Assembly: GCA_964602985.1 (NCBI GenBank)
Contig: CAZRTJ010000007.1
Location: forward strand, 57,607-121,606
Direction of reading: 5' to 3'
DNA length: 64,000 nucleotides
DNA from: CAYZJB01 sp964602985
Lineage (GTDB): Bacteria; CLD3; SB21
Below, piece after piece: positions 52,140 through 61,800 of this stretch. A model generated the notes under the pieces. That model worked only from the letters and a program-made list of their open reading frames with translations. It was not told the DNA's origin and ran no database searches. Every line of letters starts with the position of its first letter. Position 1 is the first letter of the stretch. A program made the translations under genes and the position numbers.

Positions 52140-53596
52140 TTCAGCTTGTTGTACGTTTCAAACGCTTTGGTGGCTTCTGCTTTCATCTGCAAATTGGTAT
52201 ACGTCACAAAGAGCATGTTCCAGGCATTCTTGTGGTTGGCGTCCGCTTTCGTCGTTTCCTTCAGGAACGGAAGCGCTTTCTCGAAATGGGGTTTCTGCAA
52301 CTTGATCTTGTCCTTGTTTTCGAGATTGTAGTTCAGATCCCCAACAACCTGTGCGGAGTAGACATAGAGTTTGCCGATTCGGTAGTTTGTTTCTGCCGCA
52401 TTCGAACTGGTCGCCACAGAGGGGGTCAGCAGTTGGATCGCGTCATCCATTTGCTTGAGACAGTCGTCCATGGCCGACTTGAGAGTTTCGGTAACCATTT
52501 TCATGTCTGCCTTTTCGCCACCTGCCTTTTCAATTTCGACGCCACGACGTGTCTGATAGGAGATGAAGGTCTCATCCGCAACGACATAAGCCGTCTCGAC
52601 GTCGTCGGGCCGCAGCGCCTTGACAGCACGCAACTGCTGGAGCGCCTTTTCGATTTCCTTTCTGCCGAGGTAGAGCCGCGCCAGATTGAACAGCAAATCC
52701 GCATTCCTGGGATCGGCCTGAATGGCCTCCTCGTAGACTTTGATCGCATCATCCGGTCTCTTGAGGGTGTCGAGGATCATTGCTTTTTGAGCAACCAACT
52801 GGATTTTGACGGCTTTGGCCGCGCTGTCAGAGGCAGTCGACTGCAACGCCTTGTCAATCCATTTCATCGCCTCGTCTGCGCCGCTGCTCAGAATGTAGAG
52901 GTTGTACAAGATCGACACGTTATTCGGATCGAGTTCCGACATCTTGCCGAGGGCATTCACGGCGTTTTCCCGCGCTTCCTTTTTCTTGGTGTCGTCCGCA
53001 TACAGATTCTGCAACTGCAAGCTGGCATTGGCGATCATTCCGTACGCGTTGACTGCGTATTCCTTTCCGTTGATCGTCACTTTCGGGTCCCAGGAGAGAG
53101 TTTTCTGAAACTTCGCCACGGCCTTTTCGAATAATTCCGTCATTTGGCCTGCATTGCCCTGAGCGCCGAGAGCATCGTTGAATGCTTTGTTCCCTTGGTT
53201 AAATGTCTTGAGTCTGATGTCGTTTAGTCCGTCCTGAACCGAGAAGAGCATCGTGCCGCCGCTGAGCTTCACACCTTCCTTTTCAAACCGCTTGCCCAAC
53301 GTGAGCGTCTTCTGGAAAGTCTCCCAGGCCTTGTCAAAGTCACCCTTGCGGTAGTAGATATTGGCAAGATAGAAATGGGTCTCCTCCCGGTCCTTATCCT
53401 TCTTATCATTGGGAATATTGTTGTTCATCAGAAGGTCAAGCGCTTGCTGAAGCTGTTCGTCTTTGTCGGAGGCGTTGGTCTCCGAGTTAATGATGCGCTG
53501 TTTGCATCCGTTGATCACCGCTGAATGGGACAGCGTCTGCGAGATTGCCTGCTGCGAAGTGAAAGCAACAACCAATAAAATGAGGACCTTTTTCAT
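52136..53596 (-). CDS. Exported tetratricopeptide-repeat protein
   Basis: 486 residues. From the ATG at 53596 (AAGGAG ribosome site) it has a signal peptide (MKKVLILLVVAFTSQQAISQ). The mature part carries TPR helices, clearest in EETHFYLANIYYRKGDFDKAWETF and in the block with YEEAIQADPRNADLLFNLARLYLGRKEIEKAL. No enzyme motif; probably a periplasmic scaffold or assembly factor. The frame is open for 38 codons further upstream, but those overlap mtnA and lack a signal. The stop overlaps purB. Confidence 0.85.
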   Translation of the reverse strand: MKKVLILLVVAFTSQQAISQTLSHSAVINGCKQRIINSETNASDKDEQLQQALDLLMNNNIPNDKKDKDREETHFYLANIYYRKGDFDKAWETFQKTLTLGKRFEKEGVKLSGGTMLFSVQDGLNDIRLKTFNQGNKAFNDALGAQGNAGQMTELFEKAVAKFQKTLSWDPKVTINGKEYAVNAYGMIANASLQLQNLYADDTKKKEARENAVNALGKMSELDPNNVSILYNLYILSSGADEAMKWIDKALQSTASDSAAKAVKIQLVAQKAMILDTLKRPDDAIKVYEEAIQADPRNADLLFNLARLYLGRKEIEKALQQLRAVKALRPDDVETAYVVADETFISYQTRRGVEIEKAGGEKADMKMVTETLKSAMDDCLKQMDDAIQLLTPSVATSSNAAETNYRIGKLYVYSAQVVGDLNYNLENKDKIKLQKPHFEKALPFLKETTKADANHKNAWNMLFVTYTNLQMKAEATKAFETYNKLK

Positions 53597-53618
53597 GTTA
53601 AGAAACTCCTTATGTGTT

Positions 53619-54680
53619 TCATAGTGGCCTACCAAAACAATACTCCGGACCGTAGGTAATCCCGGTCTCCGTGATGACGGCGGTAACCAGATGGCCGGGA
53701 GTGACGTCAAAAGCGGGATTGTAAACAGCGGTTCCGTCCGGCGCGGTCTGGACGGAGTGGAACTCGGTCACTTCCGCGGCGTCGCGGATTTCGATGGGGA
53801 TGTCTTCTCCCGTGGCCAGAGTCGCGTCGATCGTGGAGGAGGGAGCGGCAACATAAAACGGAATCCCGTGATAATGACAATTGACGGCCAGGCCATAGGT
53901 GCCAATCTTGTTGGCCGTGTCGCCATTCGCCGCAATGCGGTCCGCTCCAACCAGGACGGCGGTGACCTTGCTCTGTCTCATCAGCGAGGCCGCCATGCTG
54001 TCACAGATGAGCTCATGGGGAATACCACATTTTTTCAACTCCCATGTTGTCAGGCGAGCACCTTGCAACAGCGGTCGCGTTTCATCAACATACACCGAAA
54101 ATGCCTTTCCTTGCGCGTGTGCCGTTTTCACGATCCCTAACGCGGTACCAAGACCGCTCGTCGCCAATCCCCCTGCATTACAATGGGTCAAGATACGATC
54201 ACCCGTATTGATAAGTGTCTGGCCATGCATGCCTATGCAACGATTCCAGTAAATATCTTCATCGAGAATCGCCTGTGCCTCTGTTGAGACGCTCTTGGCA
54301 ACATCAGTTGCCGCATGAGCGACTCGCAGAACACGCTCCACTGCCCAGCGCAAGTTTACAGCAGTTGGCCTCTGATCGATCAATCGCTTTCCAGTTCGAT
54401 CCAACTCGGACAGGATATTCTCACGATCATCGTGTTGCAGCCTCATTGCCTCCAATGCGATTCCGAAACCGGCGGCAATTCCAATTGCAGGGGCGCCACG
54501 AACTTCCAGCCTTCGAATTGCCTCACACAGCCTGTCGATCGACCGAATCTCAACATACTCTTCATGATGTGGCAACCGCGTTTGATTGAGTATTCTAATC
54601 GAATTCCCAGACCAACGGACTGTTTCAATAAGGTCAACCAGAATTGGTATGCAATTACTGTGTAAGTATCGTAAAAACAA
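53619..54680 (-). CDS. mtnA: Methylthioribose-1-phosphate isomerase
   Basis: Isomerises 5-methylthioribose-1-phosphate to the ribulose form in methionine salvage. eIF2B-like fold: VRGAPAIGIAAGFGIALEAM near the N-terminus, the catalytic Cys in HCNAGGLATSGLGTALG, and the catalytic Asp region VLVGADRIAANGDTANKIGTY. The start is uncertain: the family N-terminus (VRWSGNSIRILNQTRLP) has no ATG near it. The TTG at 54680 gives 353 residues, the family norm; a TTG at 54728 gives 369. The 5' sequence is AT-rich and contains the start region shared with the divergent GWxTD gene promoter. Confidence 0.9.
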   Translation of the reverse strand: MFLRYLHSNCIPILVDLIETVRWSGNSIRILNQTRLPHHEEYVEIRSIDRLCEAIRRLEVRGAPAIGIAAGFGIALEAMRLQHDDRENILSELDRTGKRLIDQRPTAVNLRWAVERVLRVAHAATDVAKSVSTEAQAILDEDIYWNRCIGMHGQTLINTGDRILTHCNAGGLATSGLGTALGIVKTAHAQGKAFSVYVDETRPLLQGARLTTWELKKCGIPHELICDSMAASLMRQSKVTAVLVGADRIAANGDTANKIGTYGLAVNCHYHGIPFYVAAPSSTIDATLATGEDIPIEIRDAAEVTEFHSVQTAPDGTAVYNPAFDVTPGHLVTAVITETGITYGPEYCFGRPL

Positions 54681-54884
54681 TATGTTTTGCTCGCATTGAA
54701 TATACGAAAATGCATTTTCAAAAATCAAGGTCTAAGTCGCTTGAGCGTCTCAAATAGCGCATTCCGTCGCCATTATTCCACGATGAGGGTATTGTTAATT
54801 TTGCTTAGGAAAACGTATTTTTAATGTATTGCAAACTATTAGTTTACGTACTATCTTCCTGCCATTAAGAGAGGTTAGAGTCCT

Positions 54885-57005
54885 ATGCGTTGTCTTTTCG
54901 CTCTGATTGGAATTTCCGCATTCGTGTTCTTCCACGGTCCGGTTGTAGGTCAACAGAAGTCGTCCTCGGATCACTTCCAAAAGGCGGCTTCCTTGATGAA
55001 GGAGTTTGAGGGTCTGCCGGCTTCGGTAAAATTCCTCTCGAGGTTCTTCGGCGACAAACTTCGTCACGCAGAGACCGAATTGAAGTCGGCAAGGGAGAAG
55101 GACCCCGGAAATTTACAGGGGGAGTTCCTCTGGGGTGTCTTGATGAAGAACAAGCTGAAGCTCGATGAAGCCGAAGCCTCCCTCCGCAAAGTGGCCTCCG
55201 AGGATGGGCGATTCAGCAGCAACGGTTTTGCGAACGTGTGGCTGCAACTCGGTCAAGTCTACAGAGAATCGAAAAAGTACGATTTGTCTATTGATGCCCT
55301 CAAGCAGGGGGCCGTCATTGATCTGACCGACACCTGGCCGCTGAACGAGCTGGCGATGGTGTTTCTGGAATTGGGACGAACGGAGGAATTTACCGAAGCG
55401 TTTATGGCCAGCCTAAACGATGTCCGTGACTCCGTGAAGATCCAACGCTTGTTTATCGATGCGCGAGACATTGCTTCGAAACGAGAGATGGCGGTATGGG
55501 ACACGTTGAAATTAGATTCCATTCGTCTGGATTTTCTGCGGACGTTTTGGCGGAAACGGGATCCCAATCCGATCAATCCGACCAATGAACGACTCATCGA
55601 ACACTACAAGCGGTTGACTTTTGCCAGACAAAACTATGGTCAAGCGCTCTCCCCCTGGTATGATGAAAGGGGATCGATATATATCGCCTTGGGGAAACCG
55701 GATATCGTGTATTACGGCCGGTCGCGCCAGGCGATTCGCGAAAACGAATCGTGGCTGTATGATCGTATCAAGACGGGCCAATCCTTCGATTTCGTCAATA
55801 TGAGTGGCGTCTACATCCTGACGTCGCTGATCGATGCAGCGGAACAAAACGCCCGCTTCGAGGACGTATATGAATTATTCAATGAGCGAGCGCATCTCAG
55901 CGGATACTATCAGCAGACGGCGATGAAGATCCGAACCTCCGCGGACGTACAGATGATCCGGGCGCAAGATCAGCTCAACAGCGCAGGCTCTGCGGGGCGC
56001 AGTGAACTGCTTATTACCGCGTTGGAACGAGTTACCCGTGCAACGTATGCGTCTGACTTTCTGCGCACCACCGATACAAGACAAGATGTGGTGGACAATT
56101 TTGCGGCGGCATCCCGACAGCATTTCGTTTTTACAACGGGTGCTCCTCATCTGCCGATGAATGTGAATTTCGCGGCCTTTCAGTCGGCTGGAAAGAAGGG
56201 CTCGCGATTTGAATTCTACTACATGGTCCCGTTCAAAACCCTGAGTTTTCTTCCCGATGCGACGCAGTTGGGTAAGTACAATTCGAACGTCGACCTCGAT
56301 GTGAAGTTTTTTGACTTGAAGTACAACGAAGTCGCCGGATTTACACGTTCCGCGGCGCTGAGCGGAAATTCCAACGAAATCCAGTCGCATTTTTTCCTGG
56401 ATCAAGTCACGCAAGATCTTGCGCCCGGCAAGTACATCATGGCCGTGGAAGCCCGTAACAATGAGAAGGATCGTGTCGGAATTTACCAGTTTGTCGTGAA
56501 TGTGAGGGACTATTCCGGCGACACGCTGACGGTCAGCGATATCCAACTGGCTCAATACGTTGAAAACACGCTCATGAAGGACAAGTTCGTGAAACCGCAG
56601 TCAACGTTGAAGGTCATTCCCAATCCTGCGGCGGGCATCGTGCGAACGAAACCGATGACGGTGTACTACGAAGTGTACAACTTGAGTCTGAACGATGCAG
56701 GGAAAAGCTCGTATCAAGTATCTTATTCGATCAAGTTGTTGGAAAAGGACGAGAATTTCCTGTCTTCGATCGCCGGGATCTTCAAATCCTCGAAGGACGC
56801 GTCCACAAGTTCCGTCACAGCCAAGGAAGGCAAATCGAGAACCGAGCGCGAGTACATTGGCTTTGACATTTCGGAATTGCCAGCCGGCCTGGCCAGGCTC
56901 GAAATCCGTGTCAAAGATCTGCTAAGCGGTGCAGAAACAGCCTCCGCGATCAATCTGACAATCGTCGAAGATGAAGACGCCAAGACAACGGTGGAGAAGC
57001 AGTGA
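54885..57005 (+). CDS. GWxTD-domain exported protein
   Basis: 706 residues. A signal peptide (MRCLFALIGISAFVFFHGPVVGQ) is followed by a TPR-like helical part (about 30-190). The GWxTD domain core lies near 215-320, with LDFLRTFWRKRDPNPINPTNE and YDERGSIYIALGKPDIVYYG. The C-terminal third is beta-rich with no named domain. GWxTD proteins are almost restricted to FCB-group and allied candidate phyla; their function is unknown. It couples to the DUF5683 gene through GTGA. Start supported by AGAGGTTAGAG upstream. Confidence 0.88.
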   Translation: MRCLFALIGISAFVFFHGPVVGQQKSSSDHFQKAASLMKEFEGLPASVKFLSRFFGDKLRHAETELKSAREKDPGNLQGEFLWGVLMKNKLKLDEAEASLRKVASEDGRFSSNGFANVWLQLGQVYRESKKYDLSIDALKQGAVIDLTDTWPLNELAMVFLELGRTEEFTEAFMASLNDVRDSVKIQRLFIDARDIASKREMAVWDTLKLDSIRLDFLRTFWRKRDPNPINPTNERLIEHYKRLTFARQNYGQALSPWYDERGSIYIALGKPDIVYYGRSRQAIRENESWLYDRIKTGQSFDFVNMSGVYILTSLIDAAEQNARFEDVYELFNERAHLSGYYQQTAMKIRTSADVQMIRAQDQLNSAGSAGRSELLITALERVTRATYASDFLRTTDTRQDVVDNFAAASRQHFVFTTGAPHLPMNVNFAAFQSAGKKGSRFEFYYMVPFKTLSFLPDATQLGKYNSNVDLDVKFFDLKYNEVAGFTRSAALSGNSNEIQSHFFLDQVTQDLAPGKYIMAVEARNNEKDRVGIYQFVVNVRDYSGDTLTVSDIQLAQYVENTLMKDKFVKPQSTLKVIPNPAAGIVRTKPMTVYYEVYNLSLNDAGKSSYQVSYSIKLLEKDENFLSSIAGIFKSSKDASTSSVTAKEGKSRTEREYIGFDISELPAGLARLEIRVKDLLSGAETASAINLTIVEDEDAKTTVEKQ

Positions 57006-57784
57006 ATTTGGCGATTGCCTGGTGTGTGTGCTCATCGCTTGCCGTCGCCCAGGTGGCGGATCAGAAATCCGTTCCCAAGGCTGTGCTCTTATCGGTGGCC
57101 ATTCCAGGAGCCGGACAGGTCTATGCCCAGAAATCATCCGAGTCGTGGATTAAGGGAATGCTCTTTGCCGGGGCCGAAATTGCCATCTGGACGGTATTTC
57201 TTGCCAAGCGAAGCGACGGCCGGAAATTCGAAAAGAAATACGAAGGATACGCTGACGCCAACTGGTCTGCGGACACGTATGTTGCGTTCTTGGAACAAAC
57301 GAACGGATTGCCTGTCGGATATCTCGGACGTGAAGCGACGGGCATCGATCTGGCGCTCCTGCACGATGCAGAGACCGACTGGGCGCGGCAGAGTGGAGCC
57401 GCCGAACATCATCTGTACGAGCAAGGCCGTCAGCAGTACTACGAGATGATCTACAAGTACCCGGAACAGTTCGGACAGGGGTGGTCTGATGCCAACCCGG
57501 GACTGATCGATCCGGACAATGGGCTCAGCGGATACACGCCGGCGAATCTCACCGATGCGATGTTGTACTATCGATCTGTGCGCAATAAGAGCAACTCAGC
57601 TTTTGCAACTGCCCGCACCATGACAGGATTAATGATTGCCAATCGGTTTTTCAGCGCCATCGATGCGGCTTGGACGACTCGCCGGCGCAACCGGGAACAC
57701 CGTGTCTCCTTTGGCTTCCGACTGACTCCTGCCTGGTCGGATCGGGGACTGGAGGTTATGCCTGGACTTACCGCCACTTTCTAG
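57002..57784 (+). CDS. DUF5683-domain membrane protein
   Basis: 260 residues. An N-terminal signal or helix precedes the DUF5683 segment AVLLSVAIPGAGQVYAQKSS, then a transmembrane helix (MLFAGAEIAIWTVFLA). A large soluble part rich in Tyr, Gln and Trp follows, and another hydrophobic stretch near 200-215 (MTGLMIANRFFSAIDAAW). GTG start overlapping the GWxTD stop. The pair resembles surface-complex modules of FCB bacteria; the role is unknown. Confidence 0.8.
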   Translation: MNLAIAWCVCSSLAVAQVADQKSVPKAVLLSVAIPGAGQVYAQKSSESWIKGMLFAGAEIAIWTVFLAKRSDGRKFEKKYEGYADANWSADTYVAFLEQTNGLPVGYLGREATGIDLALLHDAETDWARQSGAAEHHLYEQGRQQYYEMIYKYPEQFGQGWSDANPGLIDPDNGLSGYTPANLTDAMLYYRSVRNKSNSAFATARTMTGLMIANRFFSAIDAAWTTRRRNREHRVSFGFRLTPAWSDRGLEVMPGLTATF

Positions 57785-57803
57785 TTCAACAGAGGACACC
57801 ACG

Positions 57804-58265
57804 ATGACAAAAGAAGGAAATTACATTGTCGACGACCTGAAATTTGCGGTCGTCGTGAGCCGGTTCAATTGCTTTGTCACCGAAAAACTGCTCGAGGGAG
57901 CGATCGACTGCCTGAAGCGGCACGGTTGTGAGGACCAGGCCATCGATGTCGTAAAGGTGCCGGGTAGTTTTGAGATTCCCGTAACAGCGTTGCATCTGGC
58001 GAATAGCAAACAGTACCATGCCGTCATTTGCTTAGGTACGATCATTCGAGGGAAGACCGCGCATTTTGATCACGTCGCGAGTGAGGCCGCCAAGGGGATT
58101 GGGGCCGTGGCGCTGCAGACAGGGATCCCTACCGTATTTGGGATCCTGACGACGGATTCTCTGGAGGATGCCATCGATCGGGCAGGCGCCAAATCCGGAA
58201 ACAAAGGATGGGACGCCGCGCTGACCGCCATTGAGATGGCCAATCTGATGAAAAAAATATCGTAG
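57804..58265 (+). CDS. ribH: 6,7-dimethyl-8-ribityllumazine synthase
   Basis: Penultimate step of riboflavin synthesis: condenses ribitylaminouracil with dihydroxybutanone phosphate. 153 residues, normal length. Substrate loops VVSRFN, VPGSFEIPVTA, LGTIIRGKTAHFDHVASEAAKGI (contains the catalytic His) and TTDSLEDAIDRAG are all present. Other riboflavin genes are not nearby. No FMN riboswitch is seen in the 19-bp spacer upstream. Confidence 0.95.
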   Translation: MTKEGNYIVDDLKFAVVVSRFNCFVTEKLLEGAIDCLKRHGCEDQAIDVVKVPGSFEIPVTALHLANSKQYHAVICLGTIIRGKTAHFDHVASEAAKGIGAVALQTGIPTVFGILTTDSLEDAIDRAGAKSGNKGWDAALTAIEMANLMKKIS

Positions 58266-58324
58266 CATGTAATACCCTCGTTCGCTAATTTCGTCCTGAC
58301 ACTTATCCGTCACGTTCTCCTCGC

Positions 58325-59968
58325 ATGCTCAGCCGTCTGCAGATCAAGAATTTTGCGCTTATTGAAGACGCGGAAATCGATTTCGGTCCCGGACTAAATA
58401 TCATCACGGGGGAAACCGGAGCCGGGAAGTCCATTCTGCTCGGCGCCCTGACCATGATTTTGGGAGAACGCGCCAGTACGGACTTCATTCGTACGGGTTG
58501 TGAACGCGCGATCATCGAAGGAGTCATCGATTGTTCCCGCCAGTCAGCTTCCGAATGGGCCCGACAGTACGGCAGTTCGTCGCTCCTCATCAGACGGGAG
58601 TTGTCGTCCAAAGGGCAGAGCCGGTGCTTCATACAAGATGGCCTGGTTTCCGTCTCGGAGTTAAAGGAGTTCGGTGACGCCATGGTAGACCTCCACGGCC
58701 AGCACGAGCACCAATTCCTGCTCCGCCAGGACGTTCACATCGATATTCTGGACGATTACGCCCGGTTGGAAGAAGACCGGAAATGGCTGATGGGTCAATT
58801 CGAACAGGCCCGAACGTTGGAGAAGAAGCTCCAGGATCTGCGCGACCGAAAGCAGGAATTCGAAGAGAAGAAAGACCATTATCAATTCCTGCTGAAAGAA
58901 ATAGACGATGTGTCACCGCAAGCAGGCGAGGATGATACTCTGCAGCAGGAGGAAAAACTGCTGGGACATGCGGAAAAGCGCTTTGCGCTCAGTCATGAAG
59001 TGTTCGGTAAGCTGTACGATTCCGAAGGCTCGGTCACGGGGGTTCTGGCCGATGTCGAAGCCAGGCTCGCAGAGTTGGCGTCCATCGATTCATCATGGGG
59101 TGACCAGGTCGCCCAATTTCGTGCTGCACGGATTTCTTTGGAGGACATCAGCCGCCTCTTGGGAGATTACACCAGTCGAATCGTCTTTGATCCTGATCGA
59201 CTGGAGGAAATTCGGCAACGCCAGGTATTCATCCAAAGGCTCAAGAAGAAATACGGGACGCTTGAGGACATCCTCCAAAAGCAAAGTGAATACCGGGACT
59301 ACGTGCGGTTGGCGGATCGATTTGATGACGAGATTGCCAGGATGCAGCAAGAAGTCCAGGGCGTCTGGGATCAGTTTGACCAAAGGGCATCTGCGGTGGC
59401 TGCCCGGCGCAAAGCCTCAGGGGAAATCTTGGCGACGGCGGTATCACGAGAACTCGGTCATCTCGGAATGGCGGACGCACGGTTTGAGTGCAGGATCGAG
59501 GCCATCGACAGAACCCCGAAAGGTCAGGACCGGGTTGAATTCATGCTTTCAGCCAACCCCGGAGAACCTCCGAAACCGCTGGCCAGAGTCGCGTCGGGGG
59601 GAGAAATTTCGCGCATCATGCTGGCGATCAAAACGGCGTTGGCGGACTCTGACCCGGTTCCGATCCTCGTGTTCGATGAGATCGATGTGGGCATATCTGG
59701 CCGTATCGCACAGAGCGTCGGACGGGCGCTATTGGCCTTGTCCAGGAACCGTCAGGTGATATGCATCACACACCTTCCTCAGATCGCATCGATGTCGGAA
59801 CATCACTTCCGAGTGGAGAAATCCACCCGTTCAGGCAAGACCACAACTGACATCACTCCGGTTGACGAGGATGGCAAGATCAAGGAGGTCGCAAAACTGC
59901 TCGGCGGCGATAGTCTGTCTTCAGCCAGCCTGGAAAACGCGCGTGAACTCGTTAATTCAGTCCGTTAG
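58325..59968 (+). CDS. recN: DNA repair protein RecN
   Basis: SMC-like ATPase for double-strand break repair. 547 residues. Walker A GETGAGKSILLG near 31-42; a central coiled coil (about 155-375) interrupted by a helical hairpin; ABC signature VASGGEISRIMLAIK near 422-436; Walker B ILVFDEIDVGISGRIA near 453-468. Family length. Its last 26 bases overlap the proposed start of the DUF1684 gene. Confidence 0.95.
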   Translation: MLSRLQIKNFALIEDAEIDFGPGLNIITGETGAGKSILLGALTMILGERASTDFIRTGCERAIIEGVIDCSRQSASEWARQYGSSSLLIRRELSSKGQSRCFIQDGLVSVSELKEFGDAMVDLHGQHEHQFLLRQDVHIDILDDYARLEEDRKWLMGQFEQARTLEKKLQDLRDRKQEFEEKKDHYQFLLKEIDDVSPQAGEDDTLQQEEKLLGHAEKRFALSHEVFGKLYDSEGSVTGVLADVEARLAELASIDSSWGDQVAQFRAARISLEDISRLLGDYTSRIVFDPDRLEEIRQRQVFIQRLKKKYGTLEDILQKQSEYRDYVRLADRFDDEIARMQQEVQGVWDQFDQRASAVAARRKASGEILATAVSRELGHLGMADARFECRIEAIDRTPKGQDRVEFMLSANPGEPPKPLARVASGGEISRIMLAIKTALADSDPVPILVFDEIDVGISGRIAQSVGRALLALSRNRQVICITHLPQIASMSEHHFRVEKSTRSGKTTTDITPVDEDGKIKEVAKLLGGDSLSSASLENARELVNSVR

Positions 59969-60572
59969 TCGCACATCTCCGTGGCACGTATGCGGGAGCA
60001 GGGCCCTGTGGGTGTGCTCCGCCATTCTCACGTGCATGGTGGCATGTGGACCATCGGACTATGAGAAGAGAGTCCTGGACATCAGGATGGAAAAGGACGC
60101 GGCATTCAGTGATACATCAGGTCCAATTCCGGATCCGTCCCACTTCCAAGGCCTCCGATACTTCGATCCATCACCAGAGTATCACTTTCTGCTGTCTGTA
60201 CAGAGGTTTTCTTCGACAGATACCGTGGTTATGGCGACATCCACAGGTAGGACAAGACGGTACGTTCGCTATGGGAAGGTTGCTTTCGACGTGGATGGTC
60301 AGCAAGAGCTTGTAATTTATGAGTCTACGGATGCAAGCCATCACCTCTTCCTGCCGTTCAAAGATGGGACGAATGGGCGCGAGACATACCCGGGAGGGCG
60401 GTACCTGGATGTCGGACTCCTCAAGACGGGGGATGTCGCAGTCGATTTCAATCTCGCATACAATCCATACTGCGCGTACAGCGATCGCTACGATTGCCCA
60501 TACCCCCCGGCGGAGAACCATTTGCAGGTCCGAATCGAAGCAGGAGAAAAGGCCTACGTTAAGAACCCTTAG
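59943..60572 (+). CDS. DUF1684-domain lipoprotein
   Basis: About 209 residues from a GTG at 59943. A hydrophobic segment ends in a possible lipobox (MVAC). The mature part is a clear DUF1684 domain: FLPFKDGTNGRETYPGGRYLD, then VDFNLAYNPYCAYSDRYDCPYPPAENHL. The start is not certain: the frame stays open further into recN, and a later GTG is possible. It overlaps the convergent ackA end by 14 bp. DUF1684 function is unknown. Confidence 0.78.
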   Translation: MNSLIQSVSRTSPWHVCGSRALWVCSAILTCMVACGPSDYEKRVLDIRMEKDAAFSDTSGPIPDPSHFQGLRYFDPSPEYHFLLSVQRFSSTDTVVMATSTGRTRRYVRYGKVAFDVDGQQELVIYESTDASHHLFLPFKDGTNGRETYPGGRYLDVGLLKTGDVAVDFNLAYNPYCAYSDRYDCPYPPAENHLQVRIEAGEKAYVKNP

Positions 60573-61797
60573 ATCTTGACACGCATCGGACGCTGTCCCT
60601 GGCAATTAGTAGTTCCTCGTTCGTGGGAATCACCCAAAGCCCCAGTTTGGAATCTGAGGCCTGAAAGGCTCCTTCCTTGCCCTGTATAAGGGATTCATTC
60701 ATCTCATGATCGGGTCTTATCCCAAGCGAACGGAGCTGGGAACACACGCGCTCTCTTATCAGCGAGGAATTCTCTCCTATACCTCCCGTAAAAACAATAG
60801 CTTCGCAGTCTGGCAATATGGCCAGGTACGAGCCGATACACTTGGCTATTCTGTAGCAGAATATTTCTATGGCCAGCTTTGCCCTCCGATCATCATGTTC
60901 AATAGCTTCGGCAATAATCTCTCTCATGTCATGAGTGAGGCCGGAAAGACCCAGCAGACCGGATTGCTTGTTCAGGACTGTGTCCAGCTCGCTTAAACTG
61001 AACCCCTCCTTCATGCTGAGGAAGTGCAGGATAGCTGGATCGAGGTCCCCTGAGCGTGTTCCCATCACCAGACCCTCCAATGGGGTCAGCCCCATGGTCG
61101 TGTCGATCGATTGGCCGGCGTGGATGGCGCACGCAGAGGCTCCGTTCCCCAGATGGATCGTAATGATACTGGTTTTCTCCTTGGGAAGGCCCCTCAAGGT
61201 ACGGTACCGATACGCCAAATACCTATGGGACGTGCCGTGAAACCCGTAGCGTCGGATCTTATATCTCCGGTAGAACTGGTAAGGAATGGCATACAAAAAG
61301 GCCCGTTCCGGCAACGTGTGATGGAAAGCCGTGTCAAAAACGGCGACCTGGTTGGTTGCCGATCCGAGCAGGTTGCGGATGGCGTAGATGCCTTTCAGAT
61401 TGGCCGGATTGTGGAGAGGGGCAAGTTCAATGCATGCCTCGATTTTCTTGATAACGTCGTTCGTGATGAGAACGGACGACGTCAGCTCTTCCCCGCCGTG
61501 GACGACTCTGTGGCCCACAACGGCGACGTCGCTGAGCGATCGCAACCCGTCGACGCCAGATTTCAGCATCCACTTAAGGACGACATCGACAGCCATCTGG
61601 TGATCGCGAATCGGCGCGGTTTCCTTTACAGAATCTCGTCCCTCCACGGACCACGTCAGGATCGCCTCATGGCCAATCCTCTCAATGAGCCCCGATGCGA
61701 GCTTTTCATCGGAATTGCTTGCGATACGCTCCATGTCTGTCCGAATCACCTGGAACTTCAGTGACGAACTGCCTGAGTTCAGAACTAACACGTTCAT
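60559..61797 (-). CDS. ackA: Acetate kinase
   Basis: Forms acetyl phosphate and ADP from acetate and ATP, or the reverse for ATP production. 412 residues. Starts with the signature VLVLNSGSSSLKFQV; second signature YGFHGTSHRYLAYR; ATP site IHLGNGASACAI and FTGGIGENSSLIRE. Phosphotransacetylase is not in the window. Suggests acetate formation or use as part of energy metabolism. Confidence 0.96.
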   Translation of the reverse strand: MNVLVLNSGSSSLKFQVIRTDMERIASNSDEKLASGLIERIGHEAILTWSVEGRDSVKETAPIRDHQMAVDVVLKWMLKSGVDGLRSLSDVAVVGHRVVHGGEELTSSVLITNDVIKKIEACIELAPLHNPANLKGIYAIRNLLGSATNQVAVFDTAFHHTLPERAFLYAIPYQFYRRYKIRRYGFHGTSHRYLAYRYRTLRGLPKEKTSIITIHLGNGASACAIHAGQSIDTTMGLTPLEGLVMGTRSGDLDPAILHFLSMKEGFSLSELDTVLNKQSGLLGLSGLTHDMREIIAEAIEHDDRRAKLAIEIFCYRIAKCIGSYLAILPDCEAIVFTGGIGENSSLIRERVCSQLRSLGIRPDHEMNESLIQGKEGAFQASDSKLGLWVIPTNEELLIARDSVRCVSRSKGS

Positions 61798-61800
61798 GGG

